Origin: Pollenia angustigena
Taxonomy: Eukaryota; Arthropoda; Insecta; Diptera; Polleniidae
Assembly: GCA_930367215.1 (NCBI GenBank)
Contig: OV884059.1
Location: 27,428,945 to 27,492,944, forward strand
DNA length: 64,000 nucleotides
Direction of reading: 5' to 3'
Position 1 is the stretch's first letter. Every line of letters starts with the position of its first letter. Made by a program: the position numbers and the translations under genes. Under the pieces are notes generated by a model that did no database searches, was not told where the DNA came from, and worked only from the letters and a program-made list of their open reading frames with translations. Positions 24,700-36,600 of the stretch are shown in pieces.

Positions 24700-25050
24700 T
24701 GAAAGGGGTCAATAGACAGGAGTTACGACTGTCGGCAGCTTATCTTACAAGTCAACACACGGTCAAGTACCACCTTTTTCGGATGGGCCTGGTAGAAGAC
24801 AAGTAATGCAGACTATGTCTTGATGAAGACGAGTCCCCTCGGCATTTGCTGTGTGACTGTCTAGCGCTGTCATGGGCCAGACATAACCATTAAGGGTACG
24901 GCAGTTCTAGTCAGTGCAACACCAGCAAAAGATCTAATCAAATTCCTATGGGAAGTTGAGGGTCCTTTGGCCAGCTTAAGGGGAGTAGCTACAATAGACC
25001 TAACTTGGTCGCAGTGCCATCTCTAATCTCTAATGAGGAGACATCTTCCT
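24700..25050 (+). pseudogene. LINE ORF2 C-terminal fragment
   Basis: On the plus strand, NRQELRLSAAYLTSQHTVKY, HLFRMGLVEDK*CRLCLDED and ESPRHLLCDCLALS form the terminal zinc-knuckle of a non-LTR ORF2; then, after a frameshift, AVLVSATPAKDLIKFLWEVE. An in-frame stop and the frameshift show it is dead. Confidence 0.7.
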
Positions 25051-25550
25051 GCTCTCTTTAAAAAAATCTAAAGCAGGTGTGTTACGCGGATTTTCGTTGC
25101 CCCAGAAGTAATAACAGAGATGGAAATGGGTTTAGTCGCTCATGTTTTTTTTTTTTTTTCGTTGAAAAGTTGTATTCTTAGTTCTCGAGAAAAATGGCGC
25201 TCCGTTTCTTATTGAGGTATATTTTATATCTGTTACCAAAGAAAAAGTTACATTTAGCACCATTTGCAAAAATTACAGCATCTTCTTAAAGGATGTTCCC
25301 ATAAAAATAAAAAATTTATTTCAATTAAAAATTTTGTGATATTAACAAGATACTGCTTGTCGTTCTTAATTTCCAATTTTTATTATTGATCAAAACACTG
25401 AAATTTATTGTTGATGGGATAAGCTTTTCCTATGCGCATTTCACTGGTTGCTTAGGCCAGTTCATCAGGAAATTTCATCCAAAAATTTTAAAAACTAAAG
25501 ATATAAAACAACTAAGCAACAGTTTTACTTCTAACAATATTTGACTTAAA
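25051..25550. other. Intron-like sequence, no gene seen
   Basis: It contains poly-T at 25147-25160 and a short foldback-family remnant near 25310-25350 (tttatttcaattaaaaattt). No coding content. Confidence 0.4.
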
Positions 25551-25935
25551 CCAGTCATAACCACTCCATAGACTCGCGAGCAGTCAATAATTGTATTTTT
25601 CACACAGACACGGTCGGCAATTCACATGTATACAACAACTTTGTTCGGGCCACTCCATAGTCTCGCGAGGCAGTCAATAATCGTATTTTTTACACAGACA
25701 CGGTCGGCAATTCATATGTATACAACAACTTTGTTCGGGCCACTCCATAGTCACGCGAGGCAGTCAATAATCGTATTTTTTACACAGACACGGTCGGCAA
25801 TTCACATGTATACAACAACTTTGTTCGGGCCACTCCATAGTCTCGCGAGGCAGTCAATAATCGTATTTTTTACACAGACACGGTCGGCAATTCATATGTA
25901 TACAACAACTTTGTTTGTTGCTTGGTTATCACTGG
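25551..25935. repeat. 90-bp tandem array, about four units
   Basis: The unit starts ccactccatag at 25561, 25650, 25740 and 25830 and includes tcgcgaggcagtcaataatc, ttacacagacacggtcggca and tatacaacaactttgttcgg. Units differ at only a few positions. Because 90 is a multiple of three, an open frame runs through the array by chance. The same unit occurs at 12981-13300. Confidence 0.95.
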
Positions 25936-25998
25936 CTTAAACAAAAACAACAACAATAAACAGTGAGTTATCTTGGGAATTAAGCAGGACAAACAGTA

Positions 25999-26649
25999 CA
26001 CAGAGAAAAATTCTCCAAAATTTTTAACCAATTAAAGCTTTAATTAAAAAAAAAATCAGTTTTAATTAAAAATTTAATCAAGTTAATTAAGGGTTTTATC
26101 AAGTGAACTAATTTCTTTACAGGTGCAATTTTAACTTATTTTTTAATAAATATCACAAATTAAAAAAGTAATTTTTGGGAACACAAAATTTTAAATAAAC
26201 CTGGGGCCTAATTCTGGCAGTCGTGATCAAGTACTTTCTCGATTCGAAAGCAATTTTATTTATAATTTTTTCAGTCGATACTGCACGAATCTAAATTATT
26301 TTTTCAGTGTTGTAAAGCATTAATTTGAGTTTCACAATACTAAAATAATAATTTCGGTTTGTTCAGTATCGATTGAAAGAATCAGAAATAAAATTACTTT
26401 CGAATCGAGAAAGTACTCGATCACGACTGCCAGAATTACGCCCCAGGTTAATTAAAAATTTTGTATTTCCAAAAATTTCTTTTATAATTTGTGATATTAA
26501 TTAAAAAATCAATTAAAATTGCACCAGTAAAGAAATTAATTCACTTGATAAAACCCTTAATTAACTTGATTAAATATTTAATTAAAAGTGATTTTATTTT
26601 TGATTAAAGCTTTAATTGGTTAGAAATTTTTGGAGAATTTTTCTCTGTG
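25999..26649. mobile_element. 651-bp foldback element, near-complete palindrome, TA duplication
   Basis: Left end CACAGAGAAAAATTCTCCAA, right end TTGGAGAATTTTTCTCTGTG, flanked by TA at 25997-25998 and 26650-26651. Inner arms also match: CTAATTCTGGCAGTCGTGAT near 26218 against ATCACGACTGCCAGAATTAC near 26420, and CTTTCTCGATTCGAAAG against its complement. All pairs share one centre near 26325, so arms approach 300 bp with a short loop. No ORF. The outer arms are kin to the element at 5509. Confidence 0.88.
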
Positions 26650-28439
26650 TACTATTCAATTGCATTTTTTTTTCTTAAGTTTGTTAAAAGCCTTTTCAAG
26701 CCACCCTCTTCGTCATTTGAAAATATAATTTAAATTTACTACCCATTTCTTTCTTTATTCCTAGAAAATGTTTATGTAACCTGTTTCTTCTGGTTGTTCC
26801 CATTTTAAAATCATGAAAGAAATGAAGATAAAAAAAGAAAGGGAAGCTCCTTTTTTGCTAATGGAAGATAGTTAATCGGTTCCTGTAACATCAATTCATT
26901 TGTTTAACAGCTTGGAAGAACTAAAAATTTTTTTGCATTAAGGGCTAAAAATATTTTCTTGGGCGAAAAAGAGTTGTTATAGTTTTATACTCTTTAAGAA
27001 CTAATTGGCTCTACTTTCTTTTTATGTATAAAAGATTTAATTATATGACATAATATTTTAAAGCTTTTGCATATTTAGGATTAAGGTTGTTTTATTTTAG
27101 TTCAAATTTTATTTAGAGATTTGATTAACCTCCTGAAAAACCTTTTAAATTTTAATTAAGATATGCATATTGTTTTTTTTTAACTTGTTTAAATAAACAG
27201 ATTTGCTTTAGAAATAATTTAACATTATCTTGGATTGTAATACCAGCAATTAATAAACTAGATTCTAGGATAACTATAGTATGAAGAATAATGTACTAAA
27301 TGATATGCAAAACCTATAAGCAAAATCCCTTAACCCAGTAAAACTCTTAAAAACAAACTGCATCACATACACACAAACACACACACACATGTCATTTTAA
27401 ATAAGGCATAAAATAATTTACTTAAAAGGACATGTGATAGAGTGTTAGAAAGTTTTGAAAATCAAAATTTCTCCCTAAAACACACAAGCACACACACACA
27501 CACATACATATACACTATTTTAATGTAATCAAATCATTTTCGCAAATTTCCATAATAAATATACTAACGGAATTGTCTGGTAGGAATCTAAAGGACTAGA
27601 AATAAAGCCACAATAACCACAACAAATGGAGTCTGTTCTTAGGAGTAAAACCAAACTAAATATATTAACGACAAATACAACAAAAGGAAAACTTTATTAA
27701 CATAAATTTTGCAAAATTTCATTACAAGTACAAAAATAAAATAAACTAAAGATGATGGCATACAAGAACAAGATGTTACACTAATTTAATAGAGTTTGGG
27801 ATACATTTTTTTGAGTTGCAAAAAGGACATTTAAGTTTGTTCATAATACAGCATTAAAAGATATTTAAAATTTTACTCTTAGTTCACATTGAAAATGTTT
27901 AAAAACCAAATCAAAAATCAAAAATTAATAATGCATGCAAAAGTCTAAATATATTCTTGCTCTTCAGCCTGAGGTGATTAAACTAAAGGATAAAAAGATT
28001 TTCCAAAAGAAAAGAGATAAACAAAAGGAAAATCTATAACTAATTAATTGGTTTTAAAATCTATTCGTAACAAAGATTTTACAAACAATTAAACAGCAAG
28101 CAAAATTATTATCTTGTTATTTTGTTTAATTTACTTTGAATTGTTTTCAATTATTGTCCTTAACGCAATAAAATTTTATTTGAAATATTAAAAGCTTAAT
28201 TTCGAACAGTTTAAAGTTGTCAAAGGAAATTTTTAGCATAGAGACATTTGTAAAAATGTTATATTTGCTATTTCCAAGCATTCGCATTTTCACAATGGAT
28301 TTAATTAATGCTTCTTTATATCACTTGAAGCTTTTTATGTCTACTTACCACTTTTTTAGTTAATTTTTATTAAAGAAAAGTTATTATAATTATATATCAT
28401 TAAAAAACTAAACAAAGCTACTTTCCATTTATATAAAAA
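26650..28439. other. Intron-like unique sequence with (CA)n microsatellites
   Basis: Short (CA)n tracts lie at about 27370-27390 and 27485-27510. No ORF, inverted repeat or exon is recognised over 1.8 kb. Confidence 0.4.
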
Positions 28440-29830
28440 CTAGCATTAACCCGCTACTTTGTTAGCGTCTCCCTTTCTTTCTTTCTCATCCACCCAGGTT
28501 CCTGCACCTATAATTTTAAGTTTCTAGGTACAATATCAACGAAAATTCAAAAGTTACCAGTTGTAGAAAAAAAGTACCAAAATGTTCCCTCTTATAGGTT
28601 CGCATAAACTCAAAATATATCTTGCTTAATTTTAAGTTTCTAGATCCAATATTAACGAAATTTTAAAAAAAGTTCCATTTGTAGAACGAAAAAGTACCAA
28701 AAAATCCCAGTTACAGTTGAAGAACAAAAAGAACCAATATTTTTCATCTTATAGGTTTCACTTACTTAGGACCCTGGACCTTGAATTTTATGTTTCTAGA
28801 TCCAATATTAACGAAAATTCAAAAACTACCAATTAATGAAAAAAAGTACCAAAACGTTCCCTCTTAAAGATTCTCATCCACTCAAAATATTGCATGTTTA
28901 ATCTAAGTTTCTAGATCCAATATTAACGAAATTTCAAAAAAAGTACTAGTTGTAGAACGAAAAAGTACCAAAAACTTCCCCATTAGAGTTGAAGAACAGA
29001 AAGTACCAATATTTTTCATCTTAAAGGTCTCATTTACTTAGGACCCTGGACCTTGAAAATTCATATATGTATTACCAGTTAAAGAAGGAAGTACTAAAAA
29101 TTCCCTTTTACAGATTATTTTCCACTCAAAATATTACATGCTCAATTTTACGTTTCTAGATCAAATGTTTACGAAATTTCAAAAAAGTACCATTTTAATC
29201 AAAAAGTACCAAAAAGATCCCCTTACAGGTTCTTATTCACTGAAAACCATGCATGTTTAATTTTATGTTTCAATGTTCAATATTTTACCGTACATTCAAA
29301 TAGTACCAGTTGAAGAACAAAAAGTACTAAAAAGTTTCCTCCTTTAGATTCTCATCTACTCAGGATATTGCATTTTTAATTTTACGTTTCTAGGCCCAAT
29401 ATTAATGAAATTTAAAAACGTACCAGTTGTAGAACGGAAAGGTACCAAAAAATAACTCATTACAGTTAAAGAACAAAAAGTACTAATATTTTTCATCTTA
29501 TAGGTCCCATTTACTTAGGACCCTGGACCTTTGGTTTTATGTTTCTAGGTACAATATTAACGAAAATTCAAAAAATTACCAGTTGTAGAAAAAAGTTCCC
29601 CCTTATAAATTCTCATCTACTCAAAATTTTTAATTTTACGTTTCTAGATCCAATGTTAACGAAATTTAAAAAAAGTACCAGTTTTAGAATAAAGAAGTAC
29701 TTAAAAGATACCCCTTACAGAATGTTATTCATTTAAAGCCATGCATGTTTAATTTTATGTTTCAATGTTCAATATTTTACCGCAAGTTCAAATAGTACCA
29801 GCCCTTTCCATTCCATATTCGCTGTCTCCT
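28440..29830. repeat. Degenerate tandem array with TTTCTAGATCCAATATTAACG units
   Basis: TTTCTAG(A/G)(T/C)(C/A)CAATATTAACG recurs at roughly 28526, 28642, 28793, 28908, 29388, 29541 and 29642, each followed by aaaagtacca(g/a)ttgtagaa and GTACCAAAAA. A longer unit holds 'acttaggaccctggacctt' at 28765, 29036 and 29515. A decayed relative lies at 400-700. Confidence 0.85.
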
Positions 29831-29831
29831 A

Positions 29832-29881
29832 AAAACTCAAGACTTAACAAGTTAAACTTGATTTGTGTGAACCAGCACTAA
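29832..29881. mobile_element. Solo end of the GTGCTGGTTCACAC MITE family
   Basis: The text gttaaacttgatttgtgtga followed by accagcacta is the complement of an end like that at 54888 (gtgctggttcacac...tcaagtttgactcg) with a few changes. No partner end was found nearby. Confidence 0.5.
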
Positions 29882-29882
29882 A

Positions 29883-30700
29883 AAGACAAAAAGTAATTTT
29901 CTGTTAAGAAAAATACTTTTATAAGCATAAAAATACTTCTCCAAGCAAAATGAACTCTTTAATAAAAAAGTTCTTTTCTATGTGCATACAAATAAAAAGA
30001 AAAAAAGTACTCTTCTATTAAGAAAAATACTTTTGTAAACATAAAAATACTTTTCCAACTTTTCCAAACAAAATGTACTATTTTATTAAACTGGTACTTT
30101 TCTTAATACATACAAATAAGAAGACAAAAACTACATTTCTATTAAGAAAAATACTTTTGTAAGCATAAAAATACTTTTCCAAGCTAAATGTACTCTTTTA
30201 TTAAACTGGTACTTTTCTTAATACATTCAAATAAAAAGACAAAAAGTACTTTTCTATAAAAAAATATCTTTATAAGCAAAAAATACTAGACAAATAAAAT
30301 GTACTCTTTTATTAAAAAGTACTTTTTTTAATACATACAAATAAAAAGACAAAAAGTACTTTTCTATTAAGAAAACTACTTTTATAAGCAAAAAAATACT
30401 TATCCAAACAAATTGTACATTTTTATTAAAAAAAAGTGCTTTTCTTAATTTGTACAAATAAAAAGACAAAAAGTACTTTTCTATTAAAAAATACTTTTAT
30501 AAGAAAAAAATACTTACTAAAACAAAATGTACTCTTTTATTAAACACAAGTACTTTTCTTAATACATACAAATAAAAAGACAAAAAGTACTTTTCCATAA
30601 AGAAAAATACTTTTATAAGTAAAAAAAAACTAATCCAAACAAAATGAACTCTCATATTAAAAAAGTACTTTTCTTAATACATACAAATAAAGTATTATCT
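29883..30700. repeat. About 115-bp tandem array with AAGTACTTTT cores
   Basis: 'aagacaaaaagta' recurs at about 29883, 30118, 30236, 30346, 30461 and 30577. Each unit reads aaaagtacttttctattaag, aaaaatacttttataagc, aaaatgtactcttttattaa and cttaatacatacaaat. The cores are self-complementary (AGTACT). Confidence 0.9.
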
Positions 30701-30997
30701 TCCATATCAAAAATATATGGCCATGTTCTGGAAATCGAAATCGGATAAAAAATTAAATCGAAGGAAATTTTCAATTAAATTTTTGTTAAAAATGACCGTA
30801 GTTTTTTATAACTTTTAGAGTAATTCTAAAAAGTATAAGTGTACTTTGAGTAGTACGTTGTATATAAAACGGAATTTTTTTTGAACCCTTAAAACAGGCT
30901 CACTCGAATTCGATTTAAGGAAAAGCTTTTTTAACAAAAAGTACTCCATTTAGCAAAAGTATTATTTCCAGCAAAAAATATAACCTTTTTAAAGAAA

Positions 30998-32416
30998 AAC
31001 AAGTTAGAGTGCTATATTCGGCTGTGCCGAATCTTTGATACCCTCCACCGACAGTTCGAATGTTTAAGGAGTAATATCTGTATGATGTTATTATTATCTT
31101 AAACTGTGACGATTTGTTATTAATTGTGGATTTAGGCGACTAAACTGTTTTCCGGTAGTAGGGTTTGTATGGGGCCTAGGGTAAATTATGGACCGATCTT
31201 CACGAAATTTCACAGTCTTTTTCCCAGTTATATAAAACTTTGACGTTCCAAATTTTGTTATGATAGCATTATTTTTTACGGATTTAGGCGTACTAAACTG
31301 TTTTCCGGGAGTAGGGTTTATATGGGGCCCAGGGTAAATTATGGACCGATCTTCACGAAATTACACAGTTTTATTTCTTGTCCTATAAAACTTTGATGTA
31401 CCAAATTTTGTTATGATAGCATTATTTTTTACGGATTTAGGCGTACTAAACTGTTTTCCGGGAGTAAGGTTTATATGGGGCCAAGGGTAAGTTATGGACC
31501 GATCTTCACGAAATAACACAATTTTATTTCTTGTCCAATAAAACTTTCATGTACCAAATTTTGTTATGATAGCATTATTTTTTACGTTTTTAGGCGTACT
31601 AAGTTGTTTTCCGGGAGTAAAGTTTATATGGGGCCTATGGTAAATTATGAACCGATCTTCACGAAAATTCAAAGATTTATTTTTAGTTCTATAAAACTTT
31701 GATGTACCAAATTTTGTTATGATAGCATTATTTTTTACGTTTTTAGGCGTACTAAGTTGTTTTCCGGAAGTAGGTTTTATATGGGGCCTATGGTAAATTA
31801 TGGACCGATCTTCACGAAACTTAACAGTTTAATTTCTAGTCCTATGTAACTGTGACTTGCCAAAATTTGTAATGATATCGTTCTTAGTTAAGGTTTTAGG
31901 CTTAATATACTGATTTCCGGGAGTAGGGCTTATATGGGGCCTAGGGTAAATTATTGACGGATCTTCACGAAATTTCACAGCGTGATTTCCAGTTGAATAA
32001 AACGAATTGTTGCGAAATCTTATATTATTTTGTGCATTTTTCCACCATTTATGTTAGTTTTTGTAACAAAATTATCAATTTTTTTTAGGTGGTGGTTCCA
32101 CATTTTGATTCATAGCTCAGATCCTATTAAACCGATTTTGCTGAATTTCAATCCCAAACTGCTTAGGATAACTACAAGCAATTTGACACCAAGTTTGTTG
32201 ATTTCTTTTGAGTTTTTCGAAAGTGAGCGTGTTTTCAACAGACGGACAGACGGACAGACGGACAGACAGACGGACATGGCTAAATCGACTTAAAATTACT
32301 CAAGGACCCAGAATATATATACTTTATAGGGTCTGAGATGAATAGTAAAAAAGTTTCACACGGAATGACAAACTGAATATACCCTCTTCACAACTAATTG
32401 TGGTGGAGGGTATAAT
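30998..32416 (+). mobile_element. Dispersed 1.4-kb repeat with internal 153-bp tandem units and (GACG/GACA)n tail
   Basis: Starts aacaagttagagtgctatat, cggctgtgccgaatc; ends attgtggtggagggtataat. Inside, TAAACTGTTTTCCGGGAGTA recurs at 31141, 31294, 31446, 31600, 31753 and 31902 (about 153 bp apart), then gacggacagacggacagac at 32241-32275 and a (TA)n-containing segment near 32315. This layout resembles, as I recall, dipteran mini-me-type retroposons that carry GTCY and TA microsatellites. An inverted copy lies at 39932-41030. The 87-residue frame at 32030-32293 is not a gene. Confidence 0.8.
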
Positions 32417-33502
32417 AAAAACAAAACGAAAAGTAATACAAAAAGTATAATTTTGTACAAAATAATATTTTTTTTTTTTTAATAAAAGTTTGAGTTTTAA
32501 ATAAAAGTACTTAAATCACCTACAAAATGCGCTTTTTAACAGCACACACATTTTTAAATAAAAAGTGACTTCAAAAAAATAAAATATGTACTTATGTTTC
32601 CTAAATATATTTTGTATGATGAAGTACAAAAATAAAAAGTACTTATTTGAACAAAAAAGTTCTTGATTAAACAAAAAGGGTTTTTCGGTTGTTTAAATAA
32701 AAGTACTTGTTTAAACAAGAAGTACTTCTTTAAGCAAGAATAAAAATTTTGAACAAAAGTACTATTTTAAGTTAAATTAACCTTTTGTAAAAATAGTACC
32801 TTTTCAAACTAAAAAAAAGTACTATTTTCAACACTAGCCTTAAGCTATTATTACAATTATTCAGTAAGCTGCTATGGTAAAAAAATTTGTATTTTTTTGG
32901 TCATTTTGTTTTGCTTAAAATTCCTAAAACACAATGTACTGCAAACGGAATATCAACTGTGTGTATGTGTATGCGTTGCCTGAGAAAAGAACAGTAATAA
33001 AATAACATGAAATTACCAAAAACAACAACAAAAATGAATAAACCTTTGATAGACAAATTCAATTTTAAGACTTCAATTCTATTGAAATCGATTTGTTATG
33101 CTCCATTTCCTGTTTCCTTTTTTTGCCGTTTTAGTTGCTGTTTGGCTCATTGTCTATTAAAAAGTGTAAAAGATAGAAAGAGAGAAAGATAGAAGAGTAT
33201 TTTATACATGGATATCAAGACTGAGCATGTGTGTGTGTATGTGTATGTGTGGCAGAATGTGTTGTTTAGTTTATAATGTTTGGATTGAGTGTTCATTTTA
33301 TTTTTAAACCTCAATGCCTCATACAAATTTTACTACATGAAACACACACAAACACAAAATATTCACTTTAGTATTAACTCGTGAGCCCCCTTTACCCTTT
33401 TTTGCCAACTCTGTTGATTGTTTGTAGTCATAGTATTTTGGTATTAGAAAAATTTGCTACATATTTATTTTATGTGATTTTTTTCTGTTTTCTCTATTGC
33501 AG
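32417..33502. other. Appl intron end: AGTACTTTT-rich repeats, then unique sequence
   Basis: 32417-32830 holds irregular aaaagtactt words of the 29883 family. 32830-33502 is unique, with (TG)n near 33225-33250 and a pyrimidine-rich tract before the acceptor at 33501-33502. Confidence 0.55.
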
Positions 33503-33641
33503 GCATATCCCAACAGAGATATTACCAATATAGTGGAATCATCACACTATCAAAAAATTGGTGGCTGGTGTCGTCAGGGTGCATTGAATGCCAATAAATG
33601 CAAGGGTGCCCATCGTTGGATTAAACCATTCCGTTGTTTGG
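33503..33641 (+). CDS. Appl: Appl exon: second half of growth-factor-like domain (E1)
   Basis: It reads from AYPNRDITNIVESSHYQK to PFRCL and ends with one base of the next codon. It aligns with human APP from VYPELQITNVVEA to IPYRCL, including the cysteines of GWC, NKC and RCL that form E1 disulfides. The acceptor is ctattgcag and the donor is G|gtaagt. The phase-0 start means the upstream exon should end with the equivalent of the ...LDYCKK segment; I could not find that exon anywhere in the 33.5 kb to the left. Confidence 0.95.
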
Positions 33642-36600
33642 GTAAGTTGGTTTTTATTTTATAGATACAAACTTTTTTTTTTGGCCATGTTGTATTTCCA
33701 ACCAAAGCCTTATAAAGAGCAGGCAGTTTGCCTCAGTGGAAAGCTAAAAGGCGGGGATAAAATAAAAAAAAAAAAATAAAGGCAACATAAAGTCAAACTA
33801 AAGCCAAACACGGTTATATTTTGGCTAAAAATTCTACAGCTTTTGCATTTTCCCATATAAAAAGAGTATGTTTGTAAAATTTTTGTTGTTATTTTTAGAA
33901 GGACCATTCCAATCGGATGCTTTATTAGTACCCGAAGGTTGTCTATTCGATCACATACACAATGCTTCACGTTGCTGGCCATTCGTTAGGTGGAATCAAA
34001 CTGGTGCCGCTGCTTGTCAAGAACGTGGCATGCAAATGCGTAGTTTTGCCATGTTGTTGCCATGTGGCATATCCTTGTTTTCGGGTGTTGAATTTGTATG
34101 CTGTCCAAAACATTTTAAAAGTGAGTATGAATCAATGTATTAGATACTAACTTAAAAACACTTTTACACTCAACTAAACGCACGTCTCTTTTTTTATGTA
34201 TTCTAACCTGCCTTTTTTCCATCCCTCTATACCACAATTCACTTGCACATTTTCAGCTTAAAATAGTATTAGAAAGAACCACTACGATCGAAAGTTGGGA
34301 AAAACAAAACAAAAACGAAATCGTTATTTGTTTGTTTTACAAATGACTTAAATATGCAATAGATAGAATGAGGGATAAATCGTTAGAGCCAGTTTAGCGG
34401 AAGAAGATTAAAATCACACAAAAACATCGTCTATTTTTTACACACAGATTTTATTTTGTGGCAGTAGCAACAAGATGAGAGAAAAATAATAATAATAAAT
34501 AAAAGCCAATTTCGAAGAATAAATGTTTAGTAAACGTGACCAAATTACTTGTAAATTTCTTAACGTTTTAAAGTATTAGAGAGAGTTTTTTGAGGGAAAA
34601 ATTTTTTCAAAGAAATTCTTAAAAAAAAATGAAAAATTAAAGTTTCTTGGCTTCTTTTTAAATTAACTTGTTTAAGAGTGAACTAGTTCTCAAGTGATGT
34701 CCTTTTTACATGAATTAGTTTTCGAGTAAAGAAGTTTTCAAAGGAAATAGTTTTAAAATTCATTTCAAAGTTCTAAAATAAACTAGTTCTTTGTTAAACT
34801 AATCCTCAACCGTTATTCTTAAATGAACTAGTTCTTTAATGATGAAGAAAATAATATTTTCTACTCGAAAACTTAAAAAATTTGCCGGACGAAGAAAAAT
34901 TTACAATGCTGATTTCTTGTTATAAGACTATTTATTTATGTTAATTGAAAGGGTAAAGAAGAATACAAATAAAGAAATTAGTTTTTTATTTATTTTGCTG
35001 AAAAACAAAAGCTTTCCTTGGCTACGAGTTAACAGACTTACCTTGTTGACGTGGTTTTTTGCTGAACAAAATGTTATCAACACATTTTGCATCACCCTCA
35101 TAATATGTTACATTTTACCGATCAAAAATCTTTGTCATTTGCGTAATTTTCTTTAGCGAATGTTTTAAGCAATTTCACTTTAATATTTTTAATGAAAAAA
35201 ACAAGAAATACTTCCTTTCTAACCATTGGATAACATTGAGGGTGAAATATGTAACATGTTTTTGGTGTTGTTAAGCAACACTATAAGGAAAAATACGTTA
35301 GCCGCCTATAATGTTAATTTTTTTTAGAAAAGAACACAAAGAAGGGCAAAATGCAGAATAAAGGCAACATTTACGGTAGAAAAGTTTAAAGTTCAGCATA
35401 GTTGAAATCCTATTCATTTTCTTTCAACTAAACTTTTCAGATAGTTATATATCTAGCAGGGTTGATATAGTTGGTACAATTGTACCTTTTTTGGTACAAT
35501 TGTACCTTTTTTGGTACAATTGTACCGTTTTTGGTACAATTCAAAACTAAAAAGTACGCTGGTACCCCCGTGACTCATTTGGTACTACAGTAGAATCCCG
35601 ATAATTCGTAATCGCAAGGGACCGGCTATTTTTTACGAATTATAGGGGTTTTTGATTTATCGGGGTTTCGATTTAACGGGGTTAAACTAAAATAAATACG
35701 AATAAACGGGGTTTTTCAATTTATTTACTAAAACGATACAAAAAACATAAAAAACAATTGTTAAAAATAAAATTTATAAAAATTATACATAAAAATTATT
35801 CATGTAACAAACTGATCTTAAGAAAATAAATCCACACACAAGCAAAAACCCACGCAGAAATAAAATAGTGGTAAACAAAAAATCATTCTTTCCATGTTTT
35901 TGTTGTTTTTATGACGAATTATAAGTGGTAGTTAGCAAACAAATACGATTTATAAGAGGTAAAGAAGATTTTATTTGAAAAAAAAATTACGAATTAACGA
36001 GGGGACCAAAATGTATGAAAATTTTACGAATTAACGAGATTTTTTCAAGGGACCGACAGTTTATTACGAATTATCGGGAATTACGATTTATCGGGGTACG
36101 AATTATCGGGATTTGACTGTATTTCCAAATTTTTCAAACCTACATATATATAATTGATATACAATGGCAACTCGTAATAACTGTCAAATGAATTTTTTGT
36201 TGGATTTAACAAAACAGCTATGATATTTCGCATTTGCTCTTTTACAAGACCATTTGCTCCAAACACTTAACTCCGCTACTGTGAATAGATTTTTGCACTT
36301 GTTGATTCAACGTTAGCTTAAGCCACATTCTTAATTTAGTATCAGTGGCAGCATATAAGCGTGCATTTTATAATGATATTGACAAGTTGTTAAAAGATAT
36401 AGGAAACCACTTCTGCAAAAGTTCTACATAGTAGAAGAGACGAATTCCTCTCAATTATATTTTCAAATATTCTTCAACAAGATGGTTGTCACATCAAGAA
36501 GAAATCAACAGAATTTTGGAATAGTGGGAGCCCACTCCATTATTTTACTCCGAATTATTTTTAAGGTGATTTTACAAGCGCTATATTAAATTTTATTATA

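Noticed and set aside
25626..25940. 104-codon open frame repeating a 30-residue block
   Set aside because: It runs through the 90-bp tandem array. The unit length is a multiple of three, so the frame stays open by chance; there is no start context, splice signal or known family.
33710..34150. Open frames of 62-91 codons around the second Appl exon
   Set aside because: They are shadows: other frames or the opposite strand of 33899-34120; the real frame is fixed by the splice sites and APP similarity.
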